Origin: JANXUR01 sp038229415
Lineage (GTDB): Bacteria; Acidobacteriota; Terriglobia; Terriglobales; Acidobacteriaceae
Direction of reading: 5' to 3'
DNA length: 64,000 nucleotides
Assembly: GCA_038229415.1 (NCBI GenBank)
Contig: JBBROM010000001.1
Span: forward strand, 248,001-312,000
The position numbers and the translations under genes were made by a program. How positions within the stretch are numbered: the first letter of the stretch is position 1; each line of letters opens with the position of its first letter. Below the pieces are notes generated by a model. The model did not search any database, was not told where the DNA came from, and saw only the letters and a program-made list of their open reading frames with translations. Shown here one piece after another: positions 1 to 8,366 of the stretch.

Positions 1-1
1 G

Positions 2-574
2 CACGCGAGTCAAGTTACCGCGCTGGCCGCATGGAATGGCAAGCTTTACGCCACTACCGACAACGACAAACTCTGGCGGCGCGACACCGTTTCGCAGGAT
101 ATCCCTTGGGAGTTCCTGGGTCACGCCGATGGTGTCGTGGGCCTCGCCGCCGCTAACGGCCTGCTTTTCTGCGCCACAAACGTGGGCAAGCTGTGGCAGC
201 GCCCGGTGGAGGGGTTCGATGTGCCCTGGGCCGAGATCGGTCACGCACAGCAAGTCTCCGCCATGACCTCTCTGAATGGCGTACTCTACGCCGCCACCAC
301 CAACAGTAAGCTGTGGTGCCGAGCCCCAGTGGACTACGACATTCCATGGGAGCAGATTGGATATGCGCAGTGGGTAGTCGGCATGGCTTCCGCTGAGGGT
401 AAGTTGCTGGCGGTCACGTCCGACGATCACTTGCATTGGCGAGAGCCGTGGAGTGACCTGGACATTCCATGGCATCGCTTCGGCTTTGCGCAGGATGTGG
501 TGGGTATGGCTGCAATTGGCAATACACTCTTTGTGGCGACGAAAGAGGGTCAGCTCTGGCAGCGGCAGGTGTAG
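2..574 (+). CDS. Trp-rich 40-residue repeat protein, C-terminal part (tectonin/propeller-like)
   Basis: The gene is open from the left window edge, so its start lies outside. The visible part holds about four repeats of 40 residues. Each has the pattern KLWxR, then DIPWxxIGHA, then VxGMAxxNGxLYAxT, ending in QLWQRQV and a stop. The regular Trp and the strand-turn pattern suggest a beta-propeller or tectonin-like fold, which often serves for binding carbohydrate or protein partners. That role is inference; no catalytic residues are visible. It converges on thiC, with a hairpin terminator between them. Any signal peptide would be upstream of the window. Confidence 0.7.
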   Translation, partial: HASQVTALAAWNGKLYATTDNDKLWRRDTVSQDIPWEFLGHADGVVGLAAANGLLFCATNVGKLWQRPVEGFDVPWAEIGHAQQVSAMTSLNGVLYAATTNSKLWCRAPVDYDIPWEQIGYAQWVVGMASAEGKLLAVTSDDHLHWREPWSDLDIPWHRFGFAQDVVGMAAIGNTLFVATKEGQLWQRQV

Positions 575-644
575 TGGCCGTAGTAGCGGCTGTGAGTGAG
601 TCTGGAATTCCTTTGACGAGAAATTCTGAGCGTCTGCGACCACG

Positions 645-673
645 AAATAAAAAGGAGGAGCCGAGGCTCCTCC
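645..673 (-). terminator. Rho-independent terminator of thiC
   Basis: A perfect 9-bp stem (GGAGGAGCC at 654-662, GGCTCCTCC at 665-673) with a 2-nt loop. On the minus strand it is followed directly by TTTTTATTT, the form expected for an intrinsic terminator after thiC. On the plus strand the T run is weaker, but the hairpin could also help end the repeat-protein transcript. Confidence 0.8.
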
Positions 674-698
674 CCTTCGTTTTGCCGCAACTTCAAAC

Positions 699-2216
699 TT
701 ACTTAATCGTAACCAGTTGCTGCTCCACTAGTGTCGAGTAGTCCTTCTTCTCGAGCCCGTGTACCTGCTTGTTGTACTCATCTACCTTGGACGAATAGTT
801 CATCGAGCAAAACTTCGGGCCGCACATCGAGCAGAACGCCGCTTCCTTATAATGCTCTTCCGGCAGCGTCTCGTCATGCATGGAGCGCGCTGTCTCCGGA
901 TCGAGCGACAACGCAAACTGCTTCTCCCAGTCAAACTTGTAGCGCGCAAAACTAAGCGCATCATCGCGATCACGAGCGCCCGGCCGGTGCCGCGCAATAT
1001 CCGCCGCATGCGCCGCTATCTTGTAGGCGATGATGCCGTCCTTCACGTCCTTCGCGTTCGGCAAGCCTAAATGCTCCTTCGGAGTCACATAGCAGAGCAT
1101 CGCCGCGCCGTACCAGCCAATCATCGCGGCGCCAATCGCCGAAGTAATATGGTCGTATCCCGGAGCAATATCCGTAACTAGCGGCCCCAAGGTATAGAAC
1201 GGAGCCTCATAGCATAGCTCATGCTCTTTTTCCACCTGCTCCTTGATCTTGTCCATGGAAACGTGTCCTGGACCCTCGATCATCACCTGCACATCATGTT
1301 GCCACGCGACCTTAGTAAGTTCGCCCAGCGTCTTTAGCTCGGCAAACTGCGCCGCATCGCTGGCATCGGCCACGCATCCCGGACGCAATCCATCGCCCAG
1401 GGAAAACGACACATCATACTTCTTGAATATCTTGCAGATGTCATCAAAGCATTCATACAAGAAGTTCTGCTTGTGATGGTGCGCCATCCACTGCGCCAGA
1501 ATTGCGCCGCCGCGACTTACAATCCCAGTAATGCGCGTCGAAACCATCGGCAGATACTGCACCAGCACGCCGGCGTGGATCGTCATATAATCCACGCCTT
1601 GCGCCGCCTGCTCTTCAATCACTTCCAGCATCAGTGCCGCGTTCAGGTCTTCAATCCGTTTCACGCGAGAAATCGCCTCGTAAATCGGCACCGTCCCTAT
1701 CGGCACCGGAGAATGCCGCAGAATCGCCTCGCGAATCTCATGAATATTGCCGCCGGTGGAAAGATCCATCACCGTGTCCGCGCCGTAGTGCACCGCGGTG
1801 TGCAGCTTCTTCAGCTCTTCCTGAATTTCCGACGTGACCGCCGAGTTCCCAATGTTCGCGTTAATCTTGCACAGCGACGCCACGCCGATCGCCATCGGCT
1901 CCAGCTCAGAATGATTGATGTTCGCCGGGATAATCATCCGGCCAATTGCCACTTCGTCGCGAATCAGTTCCGCGGAAAGTTTCTCTTTCGCTGCGATGTA
2001 CTGCATCTCTTCGGTGATCACGCCCTTGCGGGCAAAGTGCATCTGCGAAAAGTTGGCGCTACCGTTGGCTCCGGCCAGTGCTTCTTTGCGACGCGCGATC
2101 CACTCCGCGCGCGGCATGGGTACATCGGACGCATTACGCGGCGCATCCGCGTGGCGGGTGTGCCCATTGGTGTGACCATTCGCATGGCCATTGAGGGGAA
2201 TTTCAGGATTTGACAT
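699..2216 (-). CDS. thiC: Phosphomethylpyrimidine synthase ThiC
   Basis: Radical-SAM enzyme that converts aminoimidazole ribotide to the hydroxymethylpyrimidine phosphate moiety of thiamin in the cytoplasm. At 505 residues it is the shorter bacterial form, compared with about 630 in Escherichia coli. The C-terminal cluster motif CSMCGPKFC (Cys462, Cys465, Cys470) is intact, and ThiC core stretches such as MIIPANINH and DLSTGGNIHEIR are clear. The N-terminus carries an odd low-complexity NGHxNGHTNGHT run. A TPP riboswitch lies about 60 bases upstream, so expression should fall when thiamin pyrophosphate is plentiful. It ends at a strong terminator and appears monocistronic. Confidence 0.97.
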   Translation of the reverse strand: MSNPEIPLNGHANGHTNGHTRHADAPRNASDVPMPRAEWIARRKEALAGANGSANFSQMHFARKGVITEEMQYIAAKEKLSAELIRDEVAIGRMIIPANINHSELEPMAIGVASLCKINANIGNSAVTSEIQEELKKLHTAVHYGADTVMDLSTGGNIHEIREAILRHSPVPIGTVPIYEAISRVKRIEDLNAALMLEVIEEQAAQGVDYMTIHAGVLVQYLPMVSTRITGIVSRGGAILAQWMAHHHKQNFLYECFDDICKIFKKYDVSFSLGDGLRPGCVADASDAAQFAELKTLGELTKVAWQHDVQVMIEGPGHVSMDKIKEQVEKEHELCYEAPFYTLGPLVTDIAPGYDHITSAIGAAMIGWYGAAMLCYVTPKEHLGLPNAKDVKDGIIAYKIAAHAADIARHRPGARDRDDALSFARYKFDWEKQFALSLDPETARSMHDETLPEEHYKEAAFCSMCGPKFCSMNYSSKVDEYNKQVHGLEKKDYSTLVEQQLVTIK

Positions 2217-2277
2217 GAAGTACTCCTAGGCGCGGCGATACCGCGAACAAACAGGAGCAGAGGAAAGGAGAGACGAC

Positions 2278-2371
2278 GTTCGTTCCCTACGCCGGAATAA
2301 CCCGGATCAGGTTCAAAGGGTTCCCACGTACACGCGGTGTGGTGTCTCAGCTCCTTACCAGAGCTCCCCGA
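2278..2371 (-). promoter_or_regulatory. TPP riboswitch (thi box) in the thiC leader
   Basis: Read on the minus strand, the leader contains the conserved thi-box elements in order: CTGAGA, then ACCCTTTGAACCTGATC, then a GGGTTATTCCGGCG arm and GTAGGGAA. These are the hallmark bases of the TPP aptamer. It ends about 60 bases before the thiC start. I cannot tell from sequence alone whether control is at transcription or translation. Confidence 0.95.
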
Positions 2372-2409
2372 AAATTTAAGGATACCACCGAAGCGCCGCG
2401 CCGGGGCAT

Positions 2410-3504
2410 TTAGAGCGCCATCGCAGCCAGCCCCGCCACCACTCCGCCCACGCATACCAGCCCGTACATCGTCGCGGCCGTCTTCCATGAAAGCGTCCGC
2501 CCGGTCACCAGCAGGGAATACACGCTGTACGCGCCTAGCGTACATAGCAGCGTCACAACGTAGGGCAGCGGCACACCGCTCTTCCACGCTACAAACGCGG
2601 CAAACACATCGAACGACATCGGCACTGGCATAAACGTTGCCACCAATGCGACGGCAAGAATCCCCAGAAACGATACGGGCAGTGCCGTCAGCATATTGCG
2701 CGGCAGCAACTCAATCACCAGCGCGCCCAGCAGCGCCGCCACAATCATCAGAGGCAGAGCCGTGCGGATCATGTACCAGAGATTTTTCGCGTATGCCACC
2801 ACCGAAGTCCATACCGCCTCGCCCCATGAAGGCGCGGGCGACGAAAGCTTAAGGTCACATATCATCGGCTCAGCTGCGGCCTGATTCGCAAACAACAGCG
2901 GCAGCGCGCCAAACAAAATCAGCAGCACCACGCCGATCTTCAATCCCGCCACCGGCAGCGGAAACAGCGCAAACACCATCGCCAGCACCACAGGATTCAG
3001 CGTCGGTGAACTGATCATGGTCGCCAACGTGGACTCTTTGCTCACGCCGGACTTGTACAGCCCTTGTCCAATCGGAGCCACGCAATTCGCGCACACTCCC
3101 AGTGGAATCCCGGTAAGCGTCCCTACCACCACATTCACATACGGATTCGCACCCTGAAAGCGCTGCAACACCGGAATCAGCAGCAGAATGCCCGCGCTGA
3201 ACAGAAAACCAAAAGTCATGCCCTGCTTGTTGGCGACGATCCAGTTCACGGCCGTGTAGCCCACGCGTTTCGCCAACGGCATCGCCGGATCCACCGCCAC
3301 CACATTGCTGAAGGTGATGGCGCCACTCACTTTTACCGCCGGCCCCTGATTCAGCTTCTTCAGCAGCGCCGGATAGCGCGACTGCTGCCAGAAGTATCCG
3401 CCGATGATGGCCAGAATCACCAGCGCCACAATCGTGTGCCGGCGCGAAACAGACTGCGCCGGAGCGGTGGTGGAAGCCCAAGTTGAGGTTGCTGTGGTGG
3501 ACAT
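2410..3504 (-). CDS. ArsP-like (DUF318) permease
   Basis: Integral membrane protein of 364 residues with about eight to ten hydrophobic segments. One precedes residue 40 and the rest cluster in two halves around residues 95-210 and 235-364. The stretch GIPLGVCANCVAPIGQGL, followed by SxxATxxSSPTLNPVVL, matches the inverted-repeat core of predicted permeases in the ArsP/DUF318 family, some of which export organoarsenicals. The Cys pair here (Cys138, Cys141) is CANC, unlike the usual ArsP motif, so the substrate is unknown. It lies just upstream of the thiC riboswitch but on the far side of it, so it is not controlled by it. Confidence 0.7.
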   Translation of the reverse strand: MSTTATSTWASTTAPAQSVSRRHTIVALVILAIIGGYFWQQSRYPALLKKLNQGPAVKVSGAITFSNVVAVDPAMPLAKRVGYTAVNWIVANKQGMTFGFLFSAGILLLIPVLQRFQGANPYVNVVVGTLTGIPLGVCANCVAPIGQGLYKSGVSKESTLATMISSPTLNPVVLAMVFALFPLPVAGLKIGVVLLILFGALPLLFANQAAAEPMICDLKLSSPAPSWGEAVWTSVVAYAKNLWYMIRTALPLMIVAALLGALVIELLPRNMLTALPVSFLGILAVALVATFMPVPMSFDVFAAFVAWKSGVPLPYVVTLLCTLGAYSVYSLLVTGRTLSWKTAATMYGLVCVGGVVAGLAAMAL

Positions 3505-3595
3505 GAAGGTGAATTCTCCAGAAAATTGAATCTTTGAAGTGTGGCAGAAGTGTACGAAGCAGCGAGGGCGGAACCAATAGTGGAAAAAGGTTAGT

Positions 3596-3862
3596 TCAGC
3601 GGTAAGTCTTTTCAGACCTAATCAAGATCGCGGAAACGTCAATGCGGTGAAGCGACCGATTCACGCTGAAAATGATGCGATAATCGCCGACACGTTTGCG
3701 ATATCTTCCACTCCAGGCGGGGCCTTGCAACGTCTTCACATCTCCCGAAAAAGGATCTTGCTCCATCTCGTCCAGCGCACGGATGATGCGCTCACACCGG
3801 TCGCCCGGAATTTTCCGCATCTGTTTCTCAGCCGACGACGAAAGCTCAATCGCCCAAGGCAT
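3596..3862 (-). CDS. RelE/ParE-family toxin
   Basis: A basic protein of 88 residues with the RelE/ParE layout: an N-terminal strand (WAIELSSSAEKQMRKIP), two helices, LQGPAWSGRYRKRVGDYRIIF, and a C-terminal strand with VSAILIRSEKTYR. The RxRxGDYRIIF core is typical of RelE-type mRNA interferases. Its start lies inside the end of the upstream antitoxin gene with a 17-base overlap, as in a co-translated toxin-antitoxin operon. Toxic activity is inferred from the family. Confidence 0.85.
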   Translation of the reverse strand: MPWAIELSSSAEKQMRKIPGDRCERIIRALDEMEQDPFSGDVKTLQGPAWSGRYRKRVGDYRIIFSVNRSLHRIDVSAILIRSEKTYR

Positions 3863-4130
3863 CTCGAACCGTTCGCCACGGCTTCGACAATCCGGCCTTC
3901 AACTGGGCTTCCCCACGGAGGATCTTGGCAGCGTCGCTCTTGCTGATTTCCACATCGCTGGTGCGACGGCGCTTTGGGCGAATTGCCAAGCGTCCGCGTT
4001 CCACGGTGATTTCCACGAAGTCGCCAGCCTGCAAACGCAAAGCGTCAAACGCTGGCTTGGGAATCACAACCCGCCGCCGTTCGCCGATGCGACTCTCGAT
4101 TGCCGCGACCGCTGTAGTTTTGCTGCCCAT
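3846..4130 (-). CDS. AbrB/SpoVT-type antitoxin
   Basis: A small DNA-binding protein. I start it at the ATG giving MGSKTTAVAAIESR (94 residues). A longer reading from 4172 adds 14 residues with no family match. IGERRRVVIPKPAFDALRLQAGDFVEITVERGRLAIRP is split here for description: the segment IGERRRVVIPKP and the following GDFVEITVERG form the swapped-hairpin AbrB fold. The C-terminal tail should neutralise the RelE-like toxin encoded directly downstream, with which it overlaps by 17 bases. AbrB-type antitoxins usually repress their own operon. Confidence 0.82.
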   Translation of the reverse strand: MGSKTTAVAAIESRIGERRRVVIPKPAFDALRLQAGDFVEITVERGRLAIRPKRRRTSDVEISKSDAAKILRGEAQLKAGLSKPWRTVRDALGD

Positions 4131-4179
4131 ATATTTGAGGTTAGCGGAAACGGCGCACCTGTCAAGTGCCACGCTACCC

Positions 4180-4734
4180 TTACTTCACGCCCTTAAATCC
4201 GCGCCGCCGCTCTTCGCTGTAGCGATGCAGCGCTTCCTCAATCACCGGATACGCCTTCTCGGCTGGCTCGGCCTCTTCCACTTCCACGGCTCCCTTGCCT
4301 TCGAGTTGCTTGTAGTCCTGGAAGAAACGGCGCAACATAATCATGCGATGGTCGGGCATCTCGCTCACATCGTGATAGCTGTTGAACTCGGGATCTTTCA
4401 GCGCCACGGCGATGATCTTGTGATCCTTTTTGCCGGAGTCGAGCATCGTCATAATGCCCACGCAGCGCGCTTTGATGATCGTCAGCGGCACCACCGTCTC
4501 CTGGCAAAAAACCAGCACATCCAGCGGATCATCATCCTCGGCAAGCGTCTGCGGAATAAAACCATAATTCGCCGGGTAATACACCGCAGAATACAGCACC
4601 CGATCCAGCTTGATGAGGCCGCTCGTCTTGTCCAGTTCATACTTCACGCTGGAGCCGAAGGGAATCTCAATGATCGTCTGGAACTCGTGCGGAAGTTTGT
4701 CGCCGGGGGTTACGTCGTGCCAAGGATGAATCAT
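4180..4734 (-). CDS. ppa: Inorganic pyrophosphatase (family I)
   Basis: A soluble Mg-dependent enzyme that hydrolyses pyrophosphate and so pulls biosynthetic reactions forward. The protein is 184 residues, normal for bacterial family I. It shows YPANYGFIPQTL and the metal-binding signature EDDDPLDVLVF (about residues 66-76). It is read divergently from ccmE, with about 140 bases between them for both promoters. The downstream toxin-antitoxin pair is on the same strand but is probably an independent unit. Confidence 0.96.
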   Translation of the reverse strand: MIHPWHDVTPGDKLPHEFQTIIEIPFGSSVKYELDKTSGLIKLDRVLYSAVYYPANYGFIPQTLAEDDDPLDVLVFCQETVVPLTIIKARCVGIMTMLDSGKKDHKIIAVALKDPEFNSYHDVSEMPDHRMIMLRRFFQDYKQLEGKGAVEVEEAEPAEKAYPVIEEALHRYSEERRRGFKGVK

Positions 4735-4873
4735 GGTGTCCGATCCGTGCTACGTATGTTTGCAGCAAAAACCGCCTGCAACTCTCCATTGTAACGAACT
4801 GCGCGGCCACCGGGCTTGACCACTACCCAGCAGACGCTCGACAATTTAAGAGTCAGGAACGGAGTTCGCCATC

Positions 4874-5359
4874 ATGTCATCCAACGCAAGCCAATTTGTA
4901 AAGTTCGGTGCAGTCATCGCCGTCATTTTGGGCGGCCTAAGCTACCTGGCCTTTACCGGTGTGCAAGAGAGCAAGGATTATTACGTCACCATCAAGGAAC
5001 TGCACGAGCAGGCCGCCAAGGGCGACGTCTACACCAAACACTTGCGGGTCGCGGGCAACGTGCAACCCGGCTCCATTGCACGCAAGGACGATGGCAACGG
5101 CCACTCCCACATTGAATTTGTGTTGCTGGAAAAAGACCCGCAGACTGGAACAGTAGATACCGTGGCCGTAAACTATGCGGGTCTGGAACCGCCGCCCGAC
5201 ACCTTCAAGGACAACGCCCAAGCTCTGGCGATGGGTGGTTACGGACGCGATGGCGTTTTCCACGCTAAACAGATTCAGGCCAAGTGCGCGTCGAAGTACG
5301 CGCCGAAGCAGGATGGCACTGCCCCGGCGGCGACACCGACGCAATCGTCATCCATGTAG
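4874..5359 (+). CDS. ccmE: Cytochrome c maturation heme chaperone CcmE, Cys (CXXXY) variant
   Basis: Membrane-anchored periplasmic heme chaperone of 161 residues. An N-terminal membrane segment (about residues 8-27) is followed by the OB-fold domain. Family members such as that of Escherichia coli bind heme covalently through His in AKHDENY. Here the aligned site reads AKCASKY, so the heme ligand position is Cys138 with Tyr142 conserved. This CXXXY type is known from archaea and some bacteria that use a variant System I lacking CcmH. It is separated from ccmABCD by an unrelated convergent gene. The start has an AGGAACGGAG region upstream. Confidence 0.9.
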   Translation: MSSNASQFVKFGAVIAVILGGLSYLAFTGVQESKDYYVTIKELHEQAAKGDVYTKHLRVAGNVQPGSIARKDDGNGHSHIEFVLLEKDPQTGTVDTVAVNYAGLEPPPDTFKDNAQALAMGGYGRDGVFHAKQIQAKCASKYAPKQDGTAPAATPTQSSSM

Positions 5360-5387
5360 GAATTTTCGTTGGGCGAGGGGGTAATCG

Positions 5388-5430
5388 GGTGCCCACCCTC
5401 ACGCCGTGTTTTTCGGCGTTAGGGTGGGAT
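5388..5430. repeat. REP-like hairpin, copy R1
   Basis: An imperfect palindrome: CCCACCCTCACGCCG at 5392-5406 and CGGCGTTAGGGTGGG at 5414-5428, with one mismatch and a T-rich loop. It has the same GGTGCCC(C)ACCCT...AGGGTGGG outline as copies near 25.5, 38.2, 40.4 and 41.0 kb. It sits between two convergent genes. Confidence 0.8.
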
Positions 5431-5452
5431 GCAAACTTTTATTCTCCAATAC

Positions 5453-7339
5453 CTATTTCAGCCCAAACACCGTCAGCGCCGGATACCCGCCCACGTACAC
5501 CTTGCCATTGGCAACTACCGGCACCGTGAACTTGATGCTTCCGCCGATCCCCGTCAACTTCGAGCTGTCCCAGATTGCCGCCAGCGTGGTGGCGTCGAAC
5601 GCACGCAAAGTCTGCACCCCAGGTGTCGCCGACTTGTAGCCAGAGTTATCCAGCACCCACAGCACCCCGTTGGGATCCGTCACGCTCGCGCTGGTGATCA
5701 CCGGAGTGGAGCTGGGGTAGGGAATCGTCAGGGTGGTGCTCGCTGTCTTGGTGAAAGTTGCTGAGCCTGGGCAACCCAACGAGGGCGAATTTCCCGGACA
5801 CAGCTTGAATTGACGGATCGGTCCACTAGCGGAGTTGAAGTACAAGAAGCTGCTCCCCAAGCCGGAGTTGCCGGCATTCCACCAGGCGGGCGAGCTCCAT
5901 GAGCCGCACTTGTTGTTCTGGTTCTTCTGGTCGCATAGTCCGCAGCCCACCGTGTTGCGCCCATAGAGCGAAGCCACGTTAAAGTCGGGACTGCCGCCGC
6001 CGTTGAAGCTGCAAGTGGAAGGCACAAAGGTTTTGGTCGAGCCCGAGTAGCCGCCCATCTGAGAGTTGTCGTCCATGTTGATCAGGAAGATGTCGCCACC
6101 CTTGCCCGCCTGCACGGCGAGGTTCTGCGGATTGCCGCCCGACTGCGTCGGCACCAGCAACGTTCCGCCTGCGCCTAAGTCTGAATCAGCCGAGGTGCGC
6201 GCCGCCTGATCGGCGGGCGTAAAGAAGTCCTTGGTCACCAGACTGGTGCCGGTTGGATTTTGCAGCTTGACCACGCTTTCGCTGTAGGAGCAGTACAAAT
6301 AAGTGCCGCGGCTCGGCTTGCAGACTGGATATATGGTCGGCGGAGCTAGATTCGTGGCCTGGGTGTAGGAACCATTCCCCGTCGCCACCACGATGTTCGT
6401 GCCGTCGCCAGCCGGGCCGCTGCCGCTGTTCCATAAGCTGCCCCGCCGCGTGCTGTTCACCGATTCCGGCGTGGAAATCCATGCCGCCACCGGGCCACTG
6501 CCAAAGCTGCCACTCGTCCGCTTGAAGCCCATTAGCCAGCCTTGCCAGACCGAGCTGGTGCAGTGCCCACCCCAGCCCGCGTATACCACGCCATTCTGCA
6601 ACAGCAGCGCTGGCCGCTGGTTCTGCCACTTGGGGTCGAAGGGGACGTTGTCTGGGTGCCCGGTGGCAGTCGCCGAAACATCCGACTGGGCCACGATTGC
6701 ACCCGAGGTCACATCCAGTGCATAAATCGTCTGCGCAAAGGTGATGGGGTCGCTGTCAATGGCAAAGATAGAAACGAAATAAATTTGCCCCGTCGTGATC
6801 GTATTGGCGGCACCCGGCGTGTTCTCGCTCAGGTCAATCACCGGAGTCCCCGTCACCCCAATCTTGTGGTTGGGCAGAAAGTTTGGGCAGTTTGGTGAAA
6901 TGTCCACGTTCTCAATCGGAGCCCGGCCCGCCGCGCCCGTGCCGGTGTGATCCATGTGCCGAGTCCACAGCGCTGGCTGGTTGGTGTCTGCGTCGAAGGC
7001 GTATACCGTGTTGTTCGAGGTGGCGACGTAAATCACATTGTGCATCACCCCGCCGACGATAACTCGCGGCAAGTAAAGGGGTTGCGCGTACAAAGCCTCG
7101 TCCACCGTCGTCTTGAACAGCACCGACATCTTGGGCGAAGTGCCCAGCAGTGCGCTCTTGGTTAGCGTGCCTTCGCTCTGGTTCAGCCCCGTGCGCTGAT
7201 TCTGGTAAAGATAAGTGGTGATGCAAACGTTGTTTGCTGGACATCCCGCGACTTGTGCCTGAACTGGCGGCGGCAGCACCGTTGCGGCCAGCAGACCAAC
7301 CAATACCACTCCCCAAACCTGAACCCGAGCACTAAACAT
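5453..7339 (-). CDS. Secreted PQQ-like beta-propeller protein
   Basis: A 628-residue protein with a signal peptide (about residues 1-28, ending VQAQ). It then has repeated blade-like units: LYAQPLYLP, NVIYVATSNNTVYAFDADT, GVTGTPVIDL, IYALDVTSGAIVAQS and GKVYVGGYPALTVFGL. These resemble quinoprotein-like propellers, common in secreted acidobacterial proteins. No PQQ-binding dehydrogenase catalytic motif is evident, and no CXXCH heme site is present, so it is not assigned as an enzyme. The start has a GGGGGAG ribosome site. It is convergent with ccmE and divergent from ccmA. Any link to cytochrome maturation is positional only. Confidence 0.7.
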   Translation of the reverse strand: MFSARVQVWGVVLVGLLAATVLPPPVQAQVAGCPANNVCITTYLYQNQRTGLNQSEGTLTKSALLGTSPKMSVLFKTTVDEALYAQPLYLPRVIVGGVMHNVIYVATSNNTVYAFDADTNQPALWTRHMDHTGTGAAGRAPIENVDISPNCPNFLPNHKIGVTGTPVIDLSENTPGAANTITTGQIYFVSIFAIDSDPITFAQTIYALDVTSGAIVAQSDVSATATGHPDNVPFDPKWQNQRPALLLQNGVVYAGWGGHCTSSVWQGWLMGFKRTSGSFGSGPVAAWISTPESVNSTRRGSLWNSGSGPAGDGTNIVVATGNGSYTQATNLAPPTIYPVCKPSRGTYLYCSYSESVVKLQNPTGTSLVTKDFFTPADQAARTSADSDLGAGGTLLVPTQSGGNPQNLAVQAGKGGDIFLINMDDNSQMGGYSGSTKTFVPSTCSFNGGGSPDFNVASLYGRNTVGCGLCDQKNQNNKCGSWSSPAWWNAGNSGLGSSFLYFNSASGPIRQFKLCPGNSPSLGCPGSATFTKTASTTLTIPYPSSTPVITSASVTDPNGVLWVLDNSGYKSATPGVQTLRAFDATTLAAIWDSSKLTGIGGSIKFTVPVVANGKVYVGGYPALTVFGLK

Positions 7340-7625
7340 AAAGTTCTCCCCCTACAGTGTGCAGCATTTCTTATCTGGTTCGGCAGTCTACTTGCGCCAC
7401 GCCGTTTGTGGACTTCGACAAAAGTCCTAGTGGTTGATGCTAGAACACAATGGCAAGTGACGGAAACAAGAAAATTTAGGACCATTTCTGCATACCCTGA
7501 ACGCGCTAAACCAGCTTCACGGACGAATCCCGCGAACTGTAGGATTGACCCCACGAATGCCCCTCACATCTTCCTACGCGTTGCAGGTGATAACTTGATA
7601 GTTTCGGAAGGACTTCCGCACCCGC

Positions 7626-8366
7626 ATGGCTGATGCACCCTCCAATTCGACCATTCCGCCCGTGGTCGGTGCTGACGCGCCCGCTGCCTTACTGCGTGGC
7701 GTCAGCAAGCACTTTGGCCGCTTCGCCGCGCTGACAAATATCACCGCCGAATTCGCGCCGGGACGGCTCTACGTGATCTTGGGAGGCAACGGTGCGGGCA
7801 AGTCCACGATGCTGCGCGCTTTAGCCGGACTCATGCGCCCGACGCGTGGCGAAGTCGAGTGGTTCGGCCACTGCGATGTTGCCGCCGCGCGCCATCGCAT
7901 GGGCTACATGGCGCATCCCTCGCTGCTGTATGACGAACTAAGTGCACTGGAAAATTTGCAATACTTCGCCCAGCTTTACGGCATGGGTGCGGACAAACAC
8001 ACCACTTCGCTCTGCCGAGCCTCCCTCCACATGGTCGGGCTCGATCCAGACTTGCGTCGCTCCGTCGGACAGTACTCACAGGGCATGAAGCAGCGCGCCT
8101 CGCTGGCTCGCGCGCTGGTCCATGACCCCGAACTGCTGCTGCTCGATGAGCCGTTTTCCAATGTGGACACCCAAGCTGCCGAGCGAATGGTCGCGCTACT
8201 CGCCCAGATGCGCGACGCGGGCAAGACGATCTTCGTGGTGACGCATCAGTTGCCGCTCCTGGCCGAGCTGGGCAACGAGTTTATCTGGATGGCAAGCGGT
8301 CAGATTCTCGTCCGTAAAACCGATGCCACGCCGCCTCGAATCGTAAATTGCAGGGTGGTTCCATGA
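7626..8366 (+). CDS. ccmA: Heme exporter ATPase CcmA
   Basis: ATP-binding subunit of the CcmABCD complex, which releases holo-CcmE during cytochrome c assembly. It shows Walker A GGNGAGKST (residues 53-61), an ABC signature in the form YSQGMKQRASLARAL, Walker B LLLLDEPFSN and the switch HQ. Its length of 246 is slightly more than the usual 205-220, mostly from an N-terminal extension. The stop overlaps the ccmB start as ATGA, which supports translational coupling in ccmABCD order. About 285 bases upstream separate it from the divergent propeller gene and should hold the promoter. Confidence 0.93.
   Translation: MADAPSNSTIPPVVGADAPAALLRGVSKHFGRFAALTNITAEFAPGRLYVILGGNGAGKSTMLRALAGLMRPTRGEVEWFGHCDVAAARHRMGYMAHPSLLYDELSALENLQYFAQLYGMGADKHTTSLCRASLHMVGLDPDLRRSVGQYSQGMKQRASLARALVHDPELLLLDEPFSNVDTQAAERMVALLAQMRDAGKTIFVVTHQLPLLAELGNEFIWMASGQILVRKTDATPPRIVNCRVVP

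Noticed and set aside
1473..2213. Plus-strand ORF of 246 residues opposite thiC
   Set aside because: It is the antisense frame of a clear ThiC coding region, is rich in Arg and His as GC-rich shadows are, and matches no family.
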